Shown piece after piece: positions 17,477-26,376 of a DNA stretch of 64,000 nt. A program made the translations under genes and the position numbers. Position 1 is the first letter of the stretch. Every line of letters begins with the position of its first letter. Under the pieces are notes generated by a model. That model searched no databases. It was not told the DNA's origin and saw only the letters and a list, made by a program, of their open reading frames with translations. The DNA is from Massilia antarctica (GTDB lineage: Bacteria > Pseudomonadota > Gammaproteobacteria > Burkholderiales > Burkholderiaceae_D), in assembly GCF_015689335.1 (NCBI RefSeq), contig NZ_CP065053.1, positions 1,054,001 through 1,118,000 of the forward strand, read 5' to 3'.

Positions 17477-19111
17477 ATGGCCCACATTCGCCCAACCGGC
17501 TGGCAAGAGATGGCGGTCACCGGCACCGCCGTGCGCGAAATCGACACGCTCGGCTATCTCGAACGCCGGCTGGCCGATGCGCCCTACCGCATCTACCACG
17601 GCGTGCACTGGACCAACGTCGAGAATGGCTTTTCCGTGTTTGGCGAGATCGATTTCATCATCGTCGCGCCCAGCGGGCGCATGCTGCTGATCGAGCAGAA
17701 ATCGGGCTTGCTGAACGAAACGGCCGATGGCCTGGTCAAGCATTACGAGGGCAAGCCGCGCAAGGTCGCCAACCACCTGATGCGCTCCATCAAGGGCCTC
17801 ACGGAGCGCTTCGGCAGCGAGCTGTCGATCGATTACCTGCTGTACTGCCCCGACTACATCGTGCGCAACCCGCACCTGGCGGGCATCGACCCGCGCCACA
17901 TCATCGACGCCACCAGCAAGGACCGCCTGGCGGACGTGATCCGCGACATCCTGCCCGTCACCGATGGCGCGCCCGGCGAGCGGTTCGAGAAGGTCACCCG
18001 CTTTCTCGGCAACATGCTCAGCCTGCGGCCCGATCCCAGCGCCATGATCGGCAACGCCGCCGCCATGGTCACGCGCCTGTCCGGCGGCCTGGCCACCTGG
18101 GCGCGGCGGCTGGAATTTGCCCCGTTCCGGCTGCGCGTGGTCGGCACCGCCGGCAGCGGCAAGACCCAGCTGGCCCTGGCCGAATACGCCGCCGCCATCG
18201 ACGCCGGCCTGTCGCCCCTGTACGTGTGCTACAACCGGCCGCTGGCCGATCACATCGAGCGGCTGGTCCGCGCCGGCGGCCGGGTCGCCACCTTCCACAT
18301 GCTCAGCGACGCCTTCCTGCGCGCCCAGGGCCACATTCCCAACTACGCCGCGCCCGGCGTGTGGGACGAGATCGAAGCGCGCATGGCCGGCGCCGAGCTG
18401 CCGGAGACGTGGAAATACGACGTGCTGATCGTCGACGAGGGACAGGATTTTTCCATCGCCTGGCGCGATATCCTGCTGCGCATGCTCAAGGCCGACGGCC
18501 GCGCCATCTGGCTGGAAGACCCCAACCAGAACCTGTACGGCCGCCCCGCGGTGCCGCTGCCGGGCTGGGTCAAGCTGCATTCCGATACCAACTTCCGCAG
18601 CCCGCGCCAGATTGTCGACATGCTGGCCTCGATCGGCGCGGTGCACCCGCCGGTGGAAGCGGGCAGCCCGTTCAAGGGGGCCGATATCGAGGAACTGATG
18701 TATCCCGAAGGCGATACCGAGGCGATGCTGGCGCAGACCCGGCGCGCGGTCACCCTGTGCCTGGGCGCCGGCTTCGCGCGCCACGATATCGCCATCGCCT
18801 CGTTCCGGGGACGCGAAAAATCGGCCATCCTGCGGCTCGACAAGCTCAGCGACGCCCACACCCTGAGATCGTTCACCGGCGAATACGACCTGTTCGGCAA
18901 TCCCATCTACCGGGACGGCGGCTTGCTGGCCGAATCCGTGTACCGCTTCAAGGGCCAGTCGGCGCCGGCGGTGATTTTCACCGAGATCGATTTCGCCCGG
19001 ATCGACGAACTGGTGCTGCGCAAGCTCTTCGTGGGCATGACCCGGGCCAGGCTCAAGCTCGTGCTGGTGCTCAGCGAACGGGCCGAACAGCAGTTGCTGG
19101 ACCGGATGTGA
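17477..19111 (+). CDS. NERD nuclease-domain / superfamily 1 helicase fusion
   Basis: 544 residues. The N-terminus is a nuclease-related domain: GEIDFIIV (D59) and LLIEQKSG (E73-x-K75) form a PD-(D/E)xK site. A UvrD-type helicase follows, with Walker A GTAGSGKT (about 221-228), IVDEGQD (about 318-324), an SPRQI segment and a C-terminal GMTRARLKL motif VI. NERD-helicase fusions are known, are believed to act on DNA and often occur near defence or plasmid genes. It stands alone at normal GC content, so it may be resident. The function is not established. Confidence 0.82.
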   Translation: MAHIRPTGWQEMAVTGTAVREIDTLGYLERRLADAPYRIYHGVHWTNVENGFSVFGEIDFIIVAPSGRMLLIEQKSGLLNETADGLVKHYEGKPRKVANHLMRSIKGLTERFGSELSIDYLLYCPDYIVRNPHLAGIDPRHIIDATSKDRLADVIRDILPVTDGAPGERFEKVTRFLGNMLSLRPDPSAMIGNAAAMVTRLSGGLATWARRLEFAPFRLRVVGTAGSGKTQLALAEYAAAIDAGLSPLYVCYNRPLADHIERLVRAGGRVATFHMLSDAFLRAQGHIPNYAAPGVWDEIEARMAGAELPETWKYDVLIVDEGQDFSIAWRDILLRMLKADGRAIWLEDPNQNLYGRPAVPLPGWVKLHSDTNFRSPRQIVDMLASIGAVHPPVEAGSPFKGADIEELMYPEGDTEAMLAQTRRAVTLCLGAGFARHDIAIASFRGREKSAILRLDKLSDAHTLRSFTGEYDLFGNPIYRDGGLLAESVYRFKGQSAPAVIFTEIDFARIDELVLRKLFVGMTRARLKLVLVLSERAEQQLLDRM

Positions 19112-19230
19112 TTCCTGGCAGCCGCCATGTTGCCGGATGCGAAACGATCTGAAAACCTGCCGGCATGCCGCGTGCCCCCGGTGCCACGGCCAGGAATGCC
19201 TGGCGATCCGCACAAGATTTGTGTCGGATT

Positions 19231-19253
19231 GTTTCCAACACCCTTTTGGAAAC
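19231..19253. promoter_or_regulatory. Inverted repeat GTTTCCAA-N7-TTGGAAAC
   Basis: Perfect 8-bp arms around CACCCTT, 128 bp before the cupin gene. A TTGACC hexamer at 19255 follows directly, with a poor -10 (TCTACA) 18 bp on, so the repeat may be an operator at the -35 of the cupin-thioredoxin operon. Confidence 0.4.
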
Positions 19254-19380
19254 CTTGACCGCGATGTCAGGCAGGTTCTCTACATCCTGCGGAAACAACG
19301 ATCCGGTCTAATGGGCCCTCGTTCTCGCGGCTTGCCATCCTGGCCTGCCGCGACGACGCCACCCTGACTGGAGAGAATCA

Positions 19381-19812
19381 ATGAACGCACTGGGCATGTA
19401 CACCGCAACATCGCCGCTACGCACCGTGGCAAGCCTCATGCTGATGGCGGGAGCGATCGTGCTGTCGCCGGCCGCATGGGCACAGCAATTCGGCCCCAAC
19501 GGCCTGGCCCGCACGGAAACCGTACGCCACGAATTCGACAGCGCAAGAGAGGCGATCCAGGTGCGGGTCGATTTCGCGCCGGGCTCCTCGGCCCCGAAAC
19601 ACACTCACCCTGGCGTGGAAATCGCCTACGTCCTCAGCGGAACAATCGCGTATGAGATGGATGGCAAGACCATCCGGCTCCAGGCTGGCGAGTCGCTGTA
19701 CATTCCGGCCGGCGCCGTGCATTCGGCAAGGAATGCCGCACCCGGCATCAGCGCGGAACTGGCAACCTACCTGGTGGAAAAGAACAAACCCATCGTCGTT
19801 CTCGACAAGTGA
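19381..19812 (+). CDS. Exported cupin-domain protein
   Basis: 143 residues with a signal peptide (cleavage near AWA-QQF) and a single cupin barrel. Motif 1 is HTHPGVEIAYVLSG and motif 2 is LYIPAGAVHSA, with metal-ligand His and Glu in place. Start ATG 19381 has GGAGAG upstream. It precedes the thioredoxin-like gene by 20 bp and probably shares its transcript. Small periplasmic cupins of this kind have no agreed reaction. Confidence 0.85.
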   Translation: MNALGMYTATSPLRTVASLMLMAGAIVLSPAAWAQQFGPNGLARTETVRHEFDSAREAIQVRVDFAPGSSAPKHTHPGVEIAYVLSGTIAYEMDGKTIRLQAGESLYIPAGAVHSARNAAPGISAELATYLVEKNKPIVVLDK

Positions 19813-19832
19813 CATTTTTCCAAGGACGCGAC

Positions 19833-20909
19833 ATGAACCGATATTCCCTGGCCGCACTCGCAATTGTCGCCGCCTTCGGCGTGGCGACGCTCTCGATCAC
19901 GGCCGGCAGCCACGCTGCCACCTCCGCCCCCTACCGCAGCGACTTGCCGGTGCAGGGCGCGATGCCAGGCTTCGACGGCGCGGCCACCTGGCTCAACAGC
20001 GCGCCGCTGACGCCGGCACAACTGCGCGGCAAGGTGGTGCTGGTCGATTTCTGGACCTATTCCTGCATCAACTGCATCCGCACCATGCCGTATGTGCGCG
20101 CCTGGCACGACAAGTATCGCGGGCAGGGCCTGGCCGTGGTCGGGGTGCACACCCCCGAGTTCAAATTCGAAGCCGATCAGGACAACGTGAATGCCGCTGT
20201 CGCCCGTTTCCGCATCGACTTTCCCGTGGCGCTCGACAGTGACCAGCGTATCTGGCAAGCCTGGCGCAACCGCGCCTGGCCCGCCTTGTATCTGGTCGAT
20301 GCGAACGGCAGGATCCGCTACCGCCAACTGGGCGAAGGCGGATACGACAAGCTGGAGCGAGCGATCCAGTCGCTGCTGGCCGAGGCGCGCGGCGGCCCGG
20401 TGGACACGACCCTGGCCGCTCCCCCCATGCACGCCGAGCAGCTTGCGCCCGACCTGCGCCAGCTCGATTCGAGCGAGACCTATGTCGGCTACAGCCAGGC
20501 CACCAATTTCCACTCGCCTGAACCGGTCCGCCCCGGCATGCCGCAACAATACTCGGTGGGCGCGCTCGCCCTGAACCAGTGGGGACTGTCCGGACCTTGG
20601 ACCGTGAATGCCGAATCGGCCGTGGCCGGGCCAGCGGGAAGCGGCATCGTCCACCAGTTCAGCGCACGCGACCTGCACCTGGTGATGGGGTCCGGCGCAC
20701 GCGGGCGCCAGGTGCGGATCAAGGTCACGCTCGACGGCCGCGCGCCAGGCGCGGACCACGGGGCCGACATCGATGCCGACGGCAATGGCCTCGTCACGGA
20801 CACCCGCCTGTATCAATTGGTCAGGCAATCCGGATCGGTACGGCAGCGGCGCATCGACGTCCGTTTCCTCGACAACGGGGCCGACGTCTATGCCTTTACC
20901 TTCGGCTGA
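19833..20909 (+). CDS. Periplasmic thioredoxin-like protein, DipZ/TlpA type
   Basis: 358 residues: signal peptide (about 1-28), AhpC/TSA-thioredoxin domain with C78-I-N-C81 in YSCINC, then a beta-rich C-terminal domain like that of DipZ thiol-disulfide oxidoreductases, but without the CcdA-type membrane part. It probably acts in disulfide reduction in the periplasm. ATG 19833 with AAGGA upstream is preferred over an earlier TTG-side extension. It follows the cupin gene. Confidence 0.85.
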   Translation: MNRYSLAALAIVAAFGVATLSITAGSHAATSAPYRSDLPVQGAMPGFDGAATWLNSAPLTPAQLRGKVVLVDFWTYSCINCIRTMPYVRAWHDKYRGQGLAVVGVHTPEFKFEADQDNVNAAVARFRIDFPVALDSDQRIWQAWRNRAWPALYLVDANGRIRYRQLGEGGYDKLERAIQSLLAEARGGPVDTTLAAPPMHAEQLAPDLRQLDSSETYVGYSQATNFHSPEPVRPGMPQQYSVGALALNQWGLSGPWTVNAESAVAGPAGSGIVHQFSARDLHLVMGSGARGRQVRIKVTLDGRAPGADHGADIDADGNGLVTDTRLYQLVRQSGSVRQRRIDVRFLDNGADVYAFTFG

Positions 20910-20932
20910 CGGCACGCCGGCGCGCTTGCCGG

Positions 20933-22306
20933 TCAAGGCGCGCCCGGCGCCTCCAGTGTCCGCAGCACCAGCCGCGCTTCCAGGCCGCCCCCGGGGCGCT
21001 GGTGCAAGGTCAGGGTGCCGGCAAGCGTGAGCGCCAGCTGGCGTGCGATGGCCAGCCCCAGGCCGGTGCCGCCGGTGTCACGGCTGCGCGAGCTTTCAAG
21101 CCGATAAAACGGTTCGAAGACCGCCTCCAGCGCCGCCTCCGGAATACCCGGCCCCCGGTCCAGTACCCGGATCGTGATGACAGCGCCGCCACAGCGCTCC
21201 ATCACGATCTCCGCCTGGCCCGCATACTTGATGCCATTGTCGACCAGGTTCGTCACGATACGGCGCAAGGCGCCCGGGCGGGTGATAACCGGCGCGCCGC
21301 TGCGGCGGGTGAATGCGACATCGGCACCGCTGTCGCGGTAGTCGAGCGCGATGGCGTCGAGCAGGTCGTCGGGATCGATCGCGCGCGCCGCTTCCAGCAC
21401 GCCGTGCATGGCGCGCGCGTAACCAATCCCTTGCCGCGCCAGGTCTTCGAGCTGCTGCAGATCGTCGATCAGGCGTTGCTGCTGCGCGGATTCCTCCATA
21501 AGGTCGACGCGCAGGCGCATGCGCGTGATCGGCGTCTGCAAATCGTGCGAGATCGCCGCCAGGATGCGCAGCCGTTCATCGACGTAGGCGGCGATACGCC
21601 GTTGCATGGCATTGAAGGCGCGGGCGGCGCGCACCACTTCCGACGGTCCCTGTTCAGGCATGCGGACCGGGCGCAAGTCCGGCCCGAGCGAATCGGCGGC
21701 GTCGGCGAGGGTGAGCAAGGGCTTGATGGCCAGGCGTACCGCCAGCCAGCAGGCCAGCGCCACCAGCGCCAGCTGCCCCGCCAGCAGGTAGGGCAGCCGG
21801 GCCGACAAGGGCAGGCCGCGCCGTGGCCGGAAGTCGACTGTCAGCGGCTGGCCGTCCGACAGCCGCACATGCACCTGGAAGCGTTCGGGGCCGCCCTCGA
21901 CCGCGTGCGCGCTCAATGCGTAGCCGGGTGCCAGCGCGCGCGTGGCCGACGCCAGCAAGCGCAGCGAGTACGGCGATCGCACCGGCGGCCCGGCCAGGCC
22001 GGCGTCCGACGAGAATCGGTAGCCGCCGCGGGCCAGGCGCGGCAGCCAGAGCGCCCGCTCCGCGCGCGGCAAGCGGTCGATCAGGGCGACGGCGGTGCGC
22101 AGGTCGGCCTCGACGTAATCGATCATCGCTCCCATGCTGGCGTCGTTGCGTTCTTCGATTGTCAGATAAGCGGACAGGAACTGGGCCGCGGCCAGTCCCG
22201 CCAGCAAAATGAGCGACAGGCGCGCAAACAGGCTGGCCGGTCCCAGCCTGCGCAACAGGGCGATGACACCGCTCACGCCGGGTCCGCGAGCGGGGTGACC
22301 GGACAT
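20933..22306 (-). CDS. EnvZ-like sensor histidine kinase
   Basis: Up to 457 residues: membrane helix (about 28-48), periplasmic domain (50-168), second helix (172-192), HAMP, HisKA with H254 in AAISHDLQTP, and HATPase ending in a GGTGLGLAIARQ box. ATG 22306 overlaps the response-regulator gene by 34 bp; GTG 22276 would instead give the usual GTGA 4-bp overlap. Neither has a clear ribosome-binding site, so translation is probably coupled. Its stop lies 23 bp from the thioredoxin-like gene, which is convergent. Confidence 0.9.
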   Translation of the reverse strand: MSGHPARGPGVSGVIALLRRLGPASLFARLSLILLAGLAAAQFLSAYLTIEERNDASMGAMIDYVEADLRTAVALIDRLPRAERALWLPRLARGGYRFSSDAGLAGPPVRSPYSLRLLASATRALAPGYALSAHAVEGGPERFQVHVRLSDGQPLTVDFRPRRGLPLSARLPYLLAGQLALVALACWLAVRLAIKPLLTLADAADSLGPDLRPVRMPEQGPSEVVRAARAFNAMQRRIAAYVDERLRILAAISHDLQTPITRMRLRVDLMEESAQQQRLIDDLQQLEDLARQGIGYARAMHGVLEAARAIDPDDLLDAIALDYRDSGADVAFTRRSGAPVITRPGALRRIVTNLVDNGIKYAGQAEIVMERCGGAVITIRVLDRGPGIPEAALEAVFEPFYRLESSRSRDTGGTGLGLAIARQLALTLAGTLTLHQRPGGGLEARLVLRTLEAPGAP

Positions 22307-23013
22307 GACAGCACATATCCTTCGCTGCGCAAGGTCTTGATGTAGCGCGGCTCGCGCGGGTCGTCGCGCAGCCGCTGCCTCAGGCGGCTGACAAGAATGT
22401 CGATCGAGCGGTCGAATGCCTGCGCATCGTGGCCGTGGGTCAGCTCCAGCAATTGATCGCGGGTCAGCACCCGTTGCGGATGGTCGAGGAAGACCCGCAG
22501 CAGCCGGTATTCGGCGCTGCTCAGGGCGACCGCGACATCGTCATCGGCGAGCAGATGGCGTGCCACCACGTCGAGCCGCCACGCCCCGAAGCCGAGCAGG
22601 CGCGCCGGCTCGCTCACCTGCATGTTGGGAGGAAGCATGCGCGTGCGGCGCAGCACGGCCCTGATCCGCGCCAGCAGTTCGCGCGCGGCGAATGGCTTGG
22701 ACATATAGTCGTCGGCGCCCAGCTCGAGACCGACCACGCGGTCGGTTTCATCGTCGCGCGCGGTGAGCATCAGGATCGGAATGGCGCGCTGCTTTCCCGA
22801 CCGGATTTCGCGGCACAGGACCAGCCCGTCGTCACCAGGAAGCATGATATCGAGAACGATGAGGTCCGGCGTCGACCGGGCAAGCGCGGCCCGCATCGCG
22901 CGGCCATCGGCGACCGCCGTACAGCGCAAGCCCTGCTTTTCAAGATAGGTGCTCAGCAACTCACGAATGTCGCGGTCATCGTCCACGATCAGGACATGGT
23001 CGATTTCTGCCAC
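22273..23013 (-). CDS. OmpR-family response regulator
   Basis: 246 residues: receiver with VDDDRD, D55 in LIVLDIMLPG and Lys in SKPFAAR, then a winged helix ending in RYIKTLRSEGYVLS. The start is GTG 23013, preceded by AAGGAAAG at good spacing; the longer open frame upstream has no ribosome-binding site. It is co-transcribed with the EnvZ-like kinase. The regulon is unknown. Confidence 0.9.
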   Translation of the reverse strand: MAEIDHVLIVDDDRDIRELLSTYLEKQGLRCTAVADGRAMRAALARSTPDLIVLDIMLPGDDGLVLCREIRSGKQRAIPILMLTARDDETDRVVGLELGADDYMSKPFAARELLARIRAVLRRTRMLPPNMQVSEPARLLGFGAWRLDVVARHLLADDDVAVALSSAEYRLLRVFLDHPQRVLTRDQLLELTHGHDAQAFDRSIDILVSRLRQRLRDDPREPRYIKTLRSEGYVLSCPVTPLADPA

Positions 23014-23066
23014 GGCTTTCCTTTTTTCCCAGTGACGGCCGCCGGCCGACGATCGCCATGCCGCAC

Positions 23067-23189
23067 TCAACGGCCTTTGTTGTACACGCCCTCGGCCAGG
23101 GAGGATTGTTCGTCGACGACGGCCAGCCCGCCTTTGTCCACCTTCCATTCCAGGGAGTCGAGCGCGGACAGAAGTGGAGCTGCGCGCAT
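23067..23189 (-). CDS. Possible 40-residue ORF before the response regulator
   Basis: ATG 23189 opens a 40-codon frame whose composition looks protein-like (centre LEWKVDKGGLAVVDEQSSLA), ending 53 bp before the GTG of the regulator. No Shine-Dalgarno sequence is visible. It could be a leader peptide, a small protein or the tail of a decayed gene. I recognise no family. Confidence 0.3.
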   Translation of the reverse strand: MRAAPLLSALDSLEWKVDKGGLAVVDEQSSLAEGVYNKGR

Positions 23190-23257
23190 GGCAATGTTTT
23201 CATTTGAATGATGAAAAGCGCATTTTACGCCAACGCCCAAGTCCTGCGCCCTCCGGC

Positions 23258-24070
23258 TCAGGGCTTGTTGTCGCCATCCTTGTCGTGCCGGGCGCTCTCG
23301 ACCTTGCGCAGTTCGGCGGCGCGGTCCTTTTCCTGGTCCGCTTTGGCGAAGTCCTCGTTGAGTGGGAGCTCCACTTCCATGCGGCGCACCTGGACCAGCC
23401 TGAGCACCCCGCGCGCCAGGCCCGTGCCGAGCACATGGCCGCCGAAGCTCAGGTCGTCCGAGATGAAATGCCAGTGGTAACCCGGCACGCTGATGCCCTT
23501 GCTGAGGGCCGGGCTGCGGATGCCGATCATGGTCCCCGTCACGGTGTCGCGCGAAAACACGTTCTGCGACTTCGACACCTCGGCCAGGGGCCGGTACGGC
23601 CGGGTCTGCGGGGGAATGGCGCGCGTCGAGATGGCGCTGAACTGGCCCTTGATCTCGAGCGCATAAAACATGTTCTTGTTGCCGAGCTGCTGGTCGGCCA
23701 GCGCTTCGATCTGCGCCAGGCTGGCGCTGGGCCCGAGCGCCACGGTCTGGGTCGGCACAAACGGCAGCACGTACGCGAGCGGCGTGCGCTCCGACGGCGC
23801 CGCCACGCGCACCGATCCATCGGAGCGCACGTGGTAGAACTTGCCATCGTGGACCACCATTTCGCCATCGAGGTGGTTATAGGTGCCGATCCCGAAGTTG
23901 CCCCTGGTGCCCAGCTGGGCGACGGTCAGCTCGCCATCGTACACGCCGGCCAGCAGCGCATCGATGGTCGAATACACGTACAAGGCCGGTTCCTGCGCGG
24001 CGCTGCCCAAGCTGGCCAGGCCGAGCGCGAGGCCCGCGAGGCAGCGGCGATACGAACGTCCAGATTGCAT
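23258..24070 (-). CDS. budA: Acetolactate decarboxylase with signal peptide
   Basis: 270 residues. STIDALLAGVYDGELTV and NHLDGEMVV are hallmarks of acetolactate decarboxylase, which turns acetolactate into acetoin and CO2. The zinc ligands are visible as H199-W-H201 and H212 (GGH). ATG 24070 has AAAAAGGAT upstream. An N-terminal signal peptide (about 1-25, ending GSAAQ) implies export, as for some Bacillus-type enzymes. No acetolactate synthase or butanediol dehydrogenase gene is in the window, so the usual bud operon is absent. Confidence 0.9.
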   Translation of the reverse strand: MQSGRSYRRCLAGLALGLASLGSAAQEPALYVYSTIDALLAGVYDGELTVAQLGTRGNFGIGTYNHLDGEMVVHDGKFYHVRSDGSVRVAAPSERTPLAYVLPFVPTQTVALGPSASLAQIEALADQQLGNKNMFYALEIKGQFSAISTRAIPPQTRPYRPLAEVSKSQNVFSRDTVTGTMIGIRSPALSKGISVPGYHWHFISDDLSFGGHVLGTGLARGVLRLVQVRRMEVELPLNEDFAKADQEKDRAAELRKVESARHDKDGDNKP

Positions 24071-24200
24071 TGCAATATCCTTTTTTTTATATTCATGGGA
24101 ACCCCGGGCGGCGCTCCTTGCCTGTATTAGATGCCGGCCCGCGCCCGGATGCAAGCTCCGGCGCCGGCCACCACCCCAGCCGCATGCCGGCGTGCCCGCT

Positions 24201-25651
24201 TCACAACAGCTTGCCCGCGGCCTGCCGGCGCAGGTAGCGCCGCAGCGCTTCGCTCGGCGTCCTGAGCGCGGCGGCGCAGCGTCCGGTGTCGCCACCGTGC
24301 GCCGCCAGCGCCGCCGCGATCTCGGCCGGCGCGATCTGGCCGATCTGGCGGATGGCGGGATGCTTCCCGATCAGCTTGTACATCGACGGCCGCGACACCC
24401 CCAGCGCCAGCGCCGCGTTGCGGATCAGCCAGCCGTTGGCTTCGAGCGCGTCCAGCACCGCCTGTCCGCTCAGTTGTCCCAGCCGGACGCGCGCCGTCCG
24501 CTCCGCCACACCCGGCACCAGCGCATCGAAAGCCAGCGGCTGGCCCGCCTGCGCGGCGCTGAGGGCGCGCTGCACCACCTTGCCGAGCTGGCGCACATTA
24601 CCGGGCCAGTCGTAGTTGCACAGCTGGCTGATGAACGCCAGCGGCAGCTCGGGCGCGCTGCCGGTGCGCGTGCTCCAGGCTTGCATGAAGTGCAGCGCCA
24701 GCACGCCGATATCGCAGCGCCGCTCGCGCAGGGGCGGCAGGCGCACCACCAGCGCTTCGAGGCGGCGCAGCAGGGACTGATTGAAGCTGCCATCATGCAG
24801 ATCGTGGTCGCTGGCGCCGATCAGGCGGGCCCGCGCCGCCTGATCGGCGCGCGCACCGACGGGGCGGTACTCGCCGGTCTTGAGCACGCGCAGCAGCTGC
24901 GCCTGTACCGCCTGCGGCGCCGTGCCTATCTTGTCGAGAAACAGGGTACCGCCGCCGACCCGGGCCAAGGCGCCCGTATCCGCGCCAAACAGCTCGGCTA
25001 CCGCCTGCGTTTCGCTCAGGGTCGCCAGGTTGACCGTCACCATCGGCCCGCGGCAGCGCGCGCTGGCTTGATGGATCGCCTGCGCGGCGAGTTCCTTGCC
25101 GCTGCCCGCTTCGCCCAGCAGCAGCACCGGCAGGTCAGTCGCGGCCACCTGCCGGATCAGCTCGCGCACGCGGATGGCGGCGCTGCCGACCCCGTGCACG
25201 GCGGCGATGGCGCTGGCCTGGGGCAGGCGGTCCATCCAGTGCACGCACAGCAGCACCACGCCACCGAGGCCGATGACCAGGCCCGCGTCCACCTGTTCGG
25301 GCGTGCAGCGCACGGGTGCGCCGGCCAGCATGGCGCCGTTCAGTTCCACCCGCATGCGGCTTTGCGGCGGCAGCAGGCTCACGCCATGGTCGCGGTGGCG
25401 CCGCAAGCGCAGCGCATCGCGCGCGATGCGGCGGTGCCCGAGCGCTTGCGCGTTGCCCGCGAGGCCGCCGAACAGCGGCGCGAAGCGATTGACATCGATG
25501 TCGCCGCTGCCCGCCGCAGCGATGAACTGCTCGCCGATGCGCTGCGCCTGCGGATGCCACAGGATGGTCAGCGCCAGCCGCAGCGCGGCGCGGCCGGCCA
25601 GCGCGCAGACCGGCGAGGCCAGGGTATTTTCGGCATCGATCAGGGACAAGC

Positions 25652-25655
<4 letters not shown>
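24201..25655 (-). CDS. Degenerate sigma54-type AAA+ regulator downstream of kdpE
   Basis: 484 residues. The N-terminal ~155 residues are unlike known sensor domains. An AAA+ domain of the enhancer-binding-protein family follows, with Walker A GEAGSGKE, then a Fis-like HTH near 425-445 (NAALALGVSRPSMYKLIG). The GAFTGA loop that contacts sigma54 is missing: ELFGADTGAL runs straight into GGGTLFLDKIG, about 14 residues shorter than usual. The Walker B Glu is Lys. It is therefore unlikely to activate sigma54 by ATP hydrolysis and may just bind DNA. It overlaps kdpE by ATGA, so it is made with the Kdp sensor pair. Confidence 0.75.
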
Positions 25656-26359
<704 letters not shown>

Positions 26360-26376
26360 CGGGAAGTGCGAAGGTT

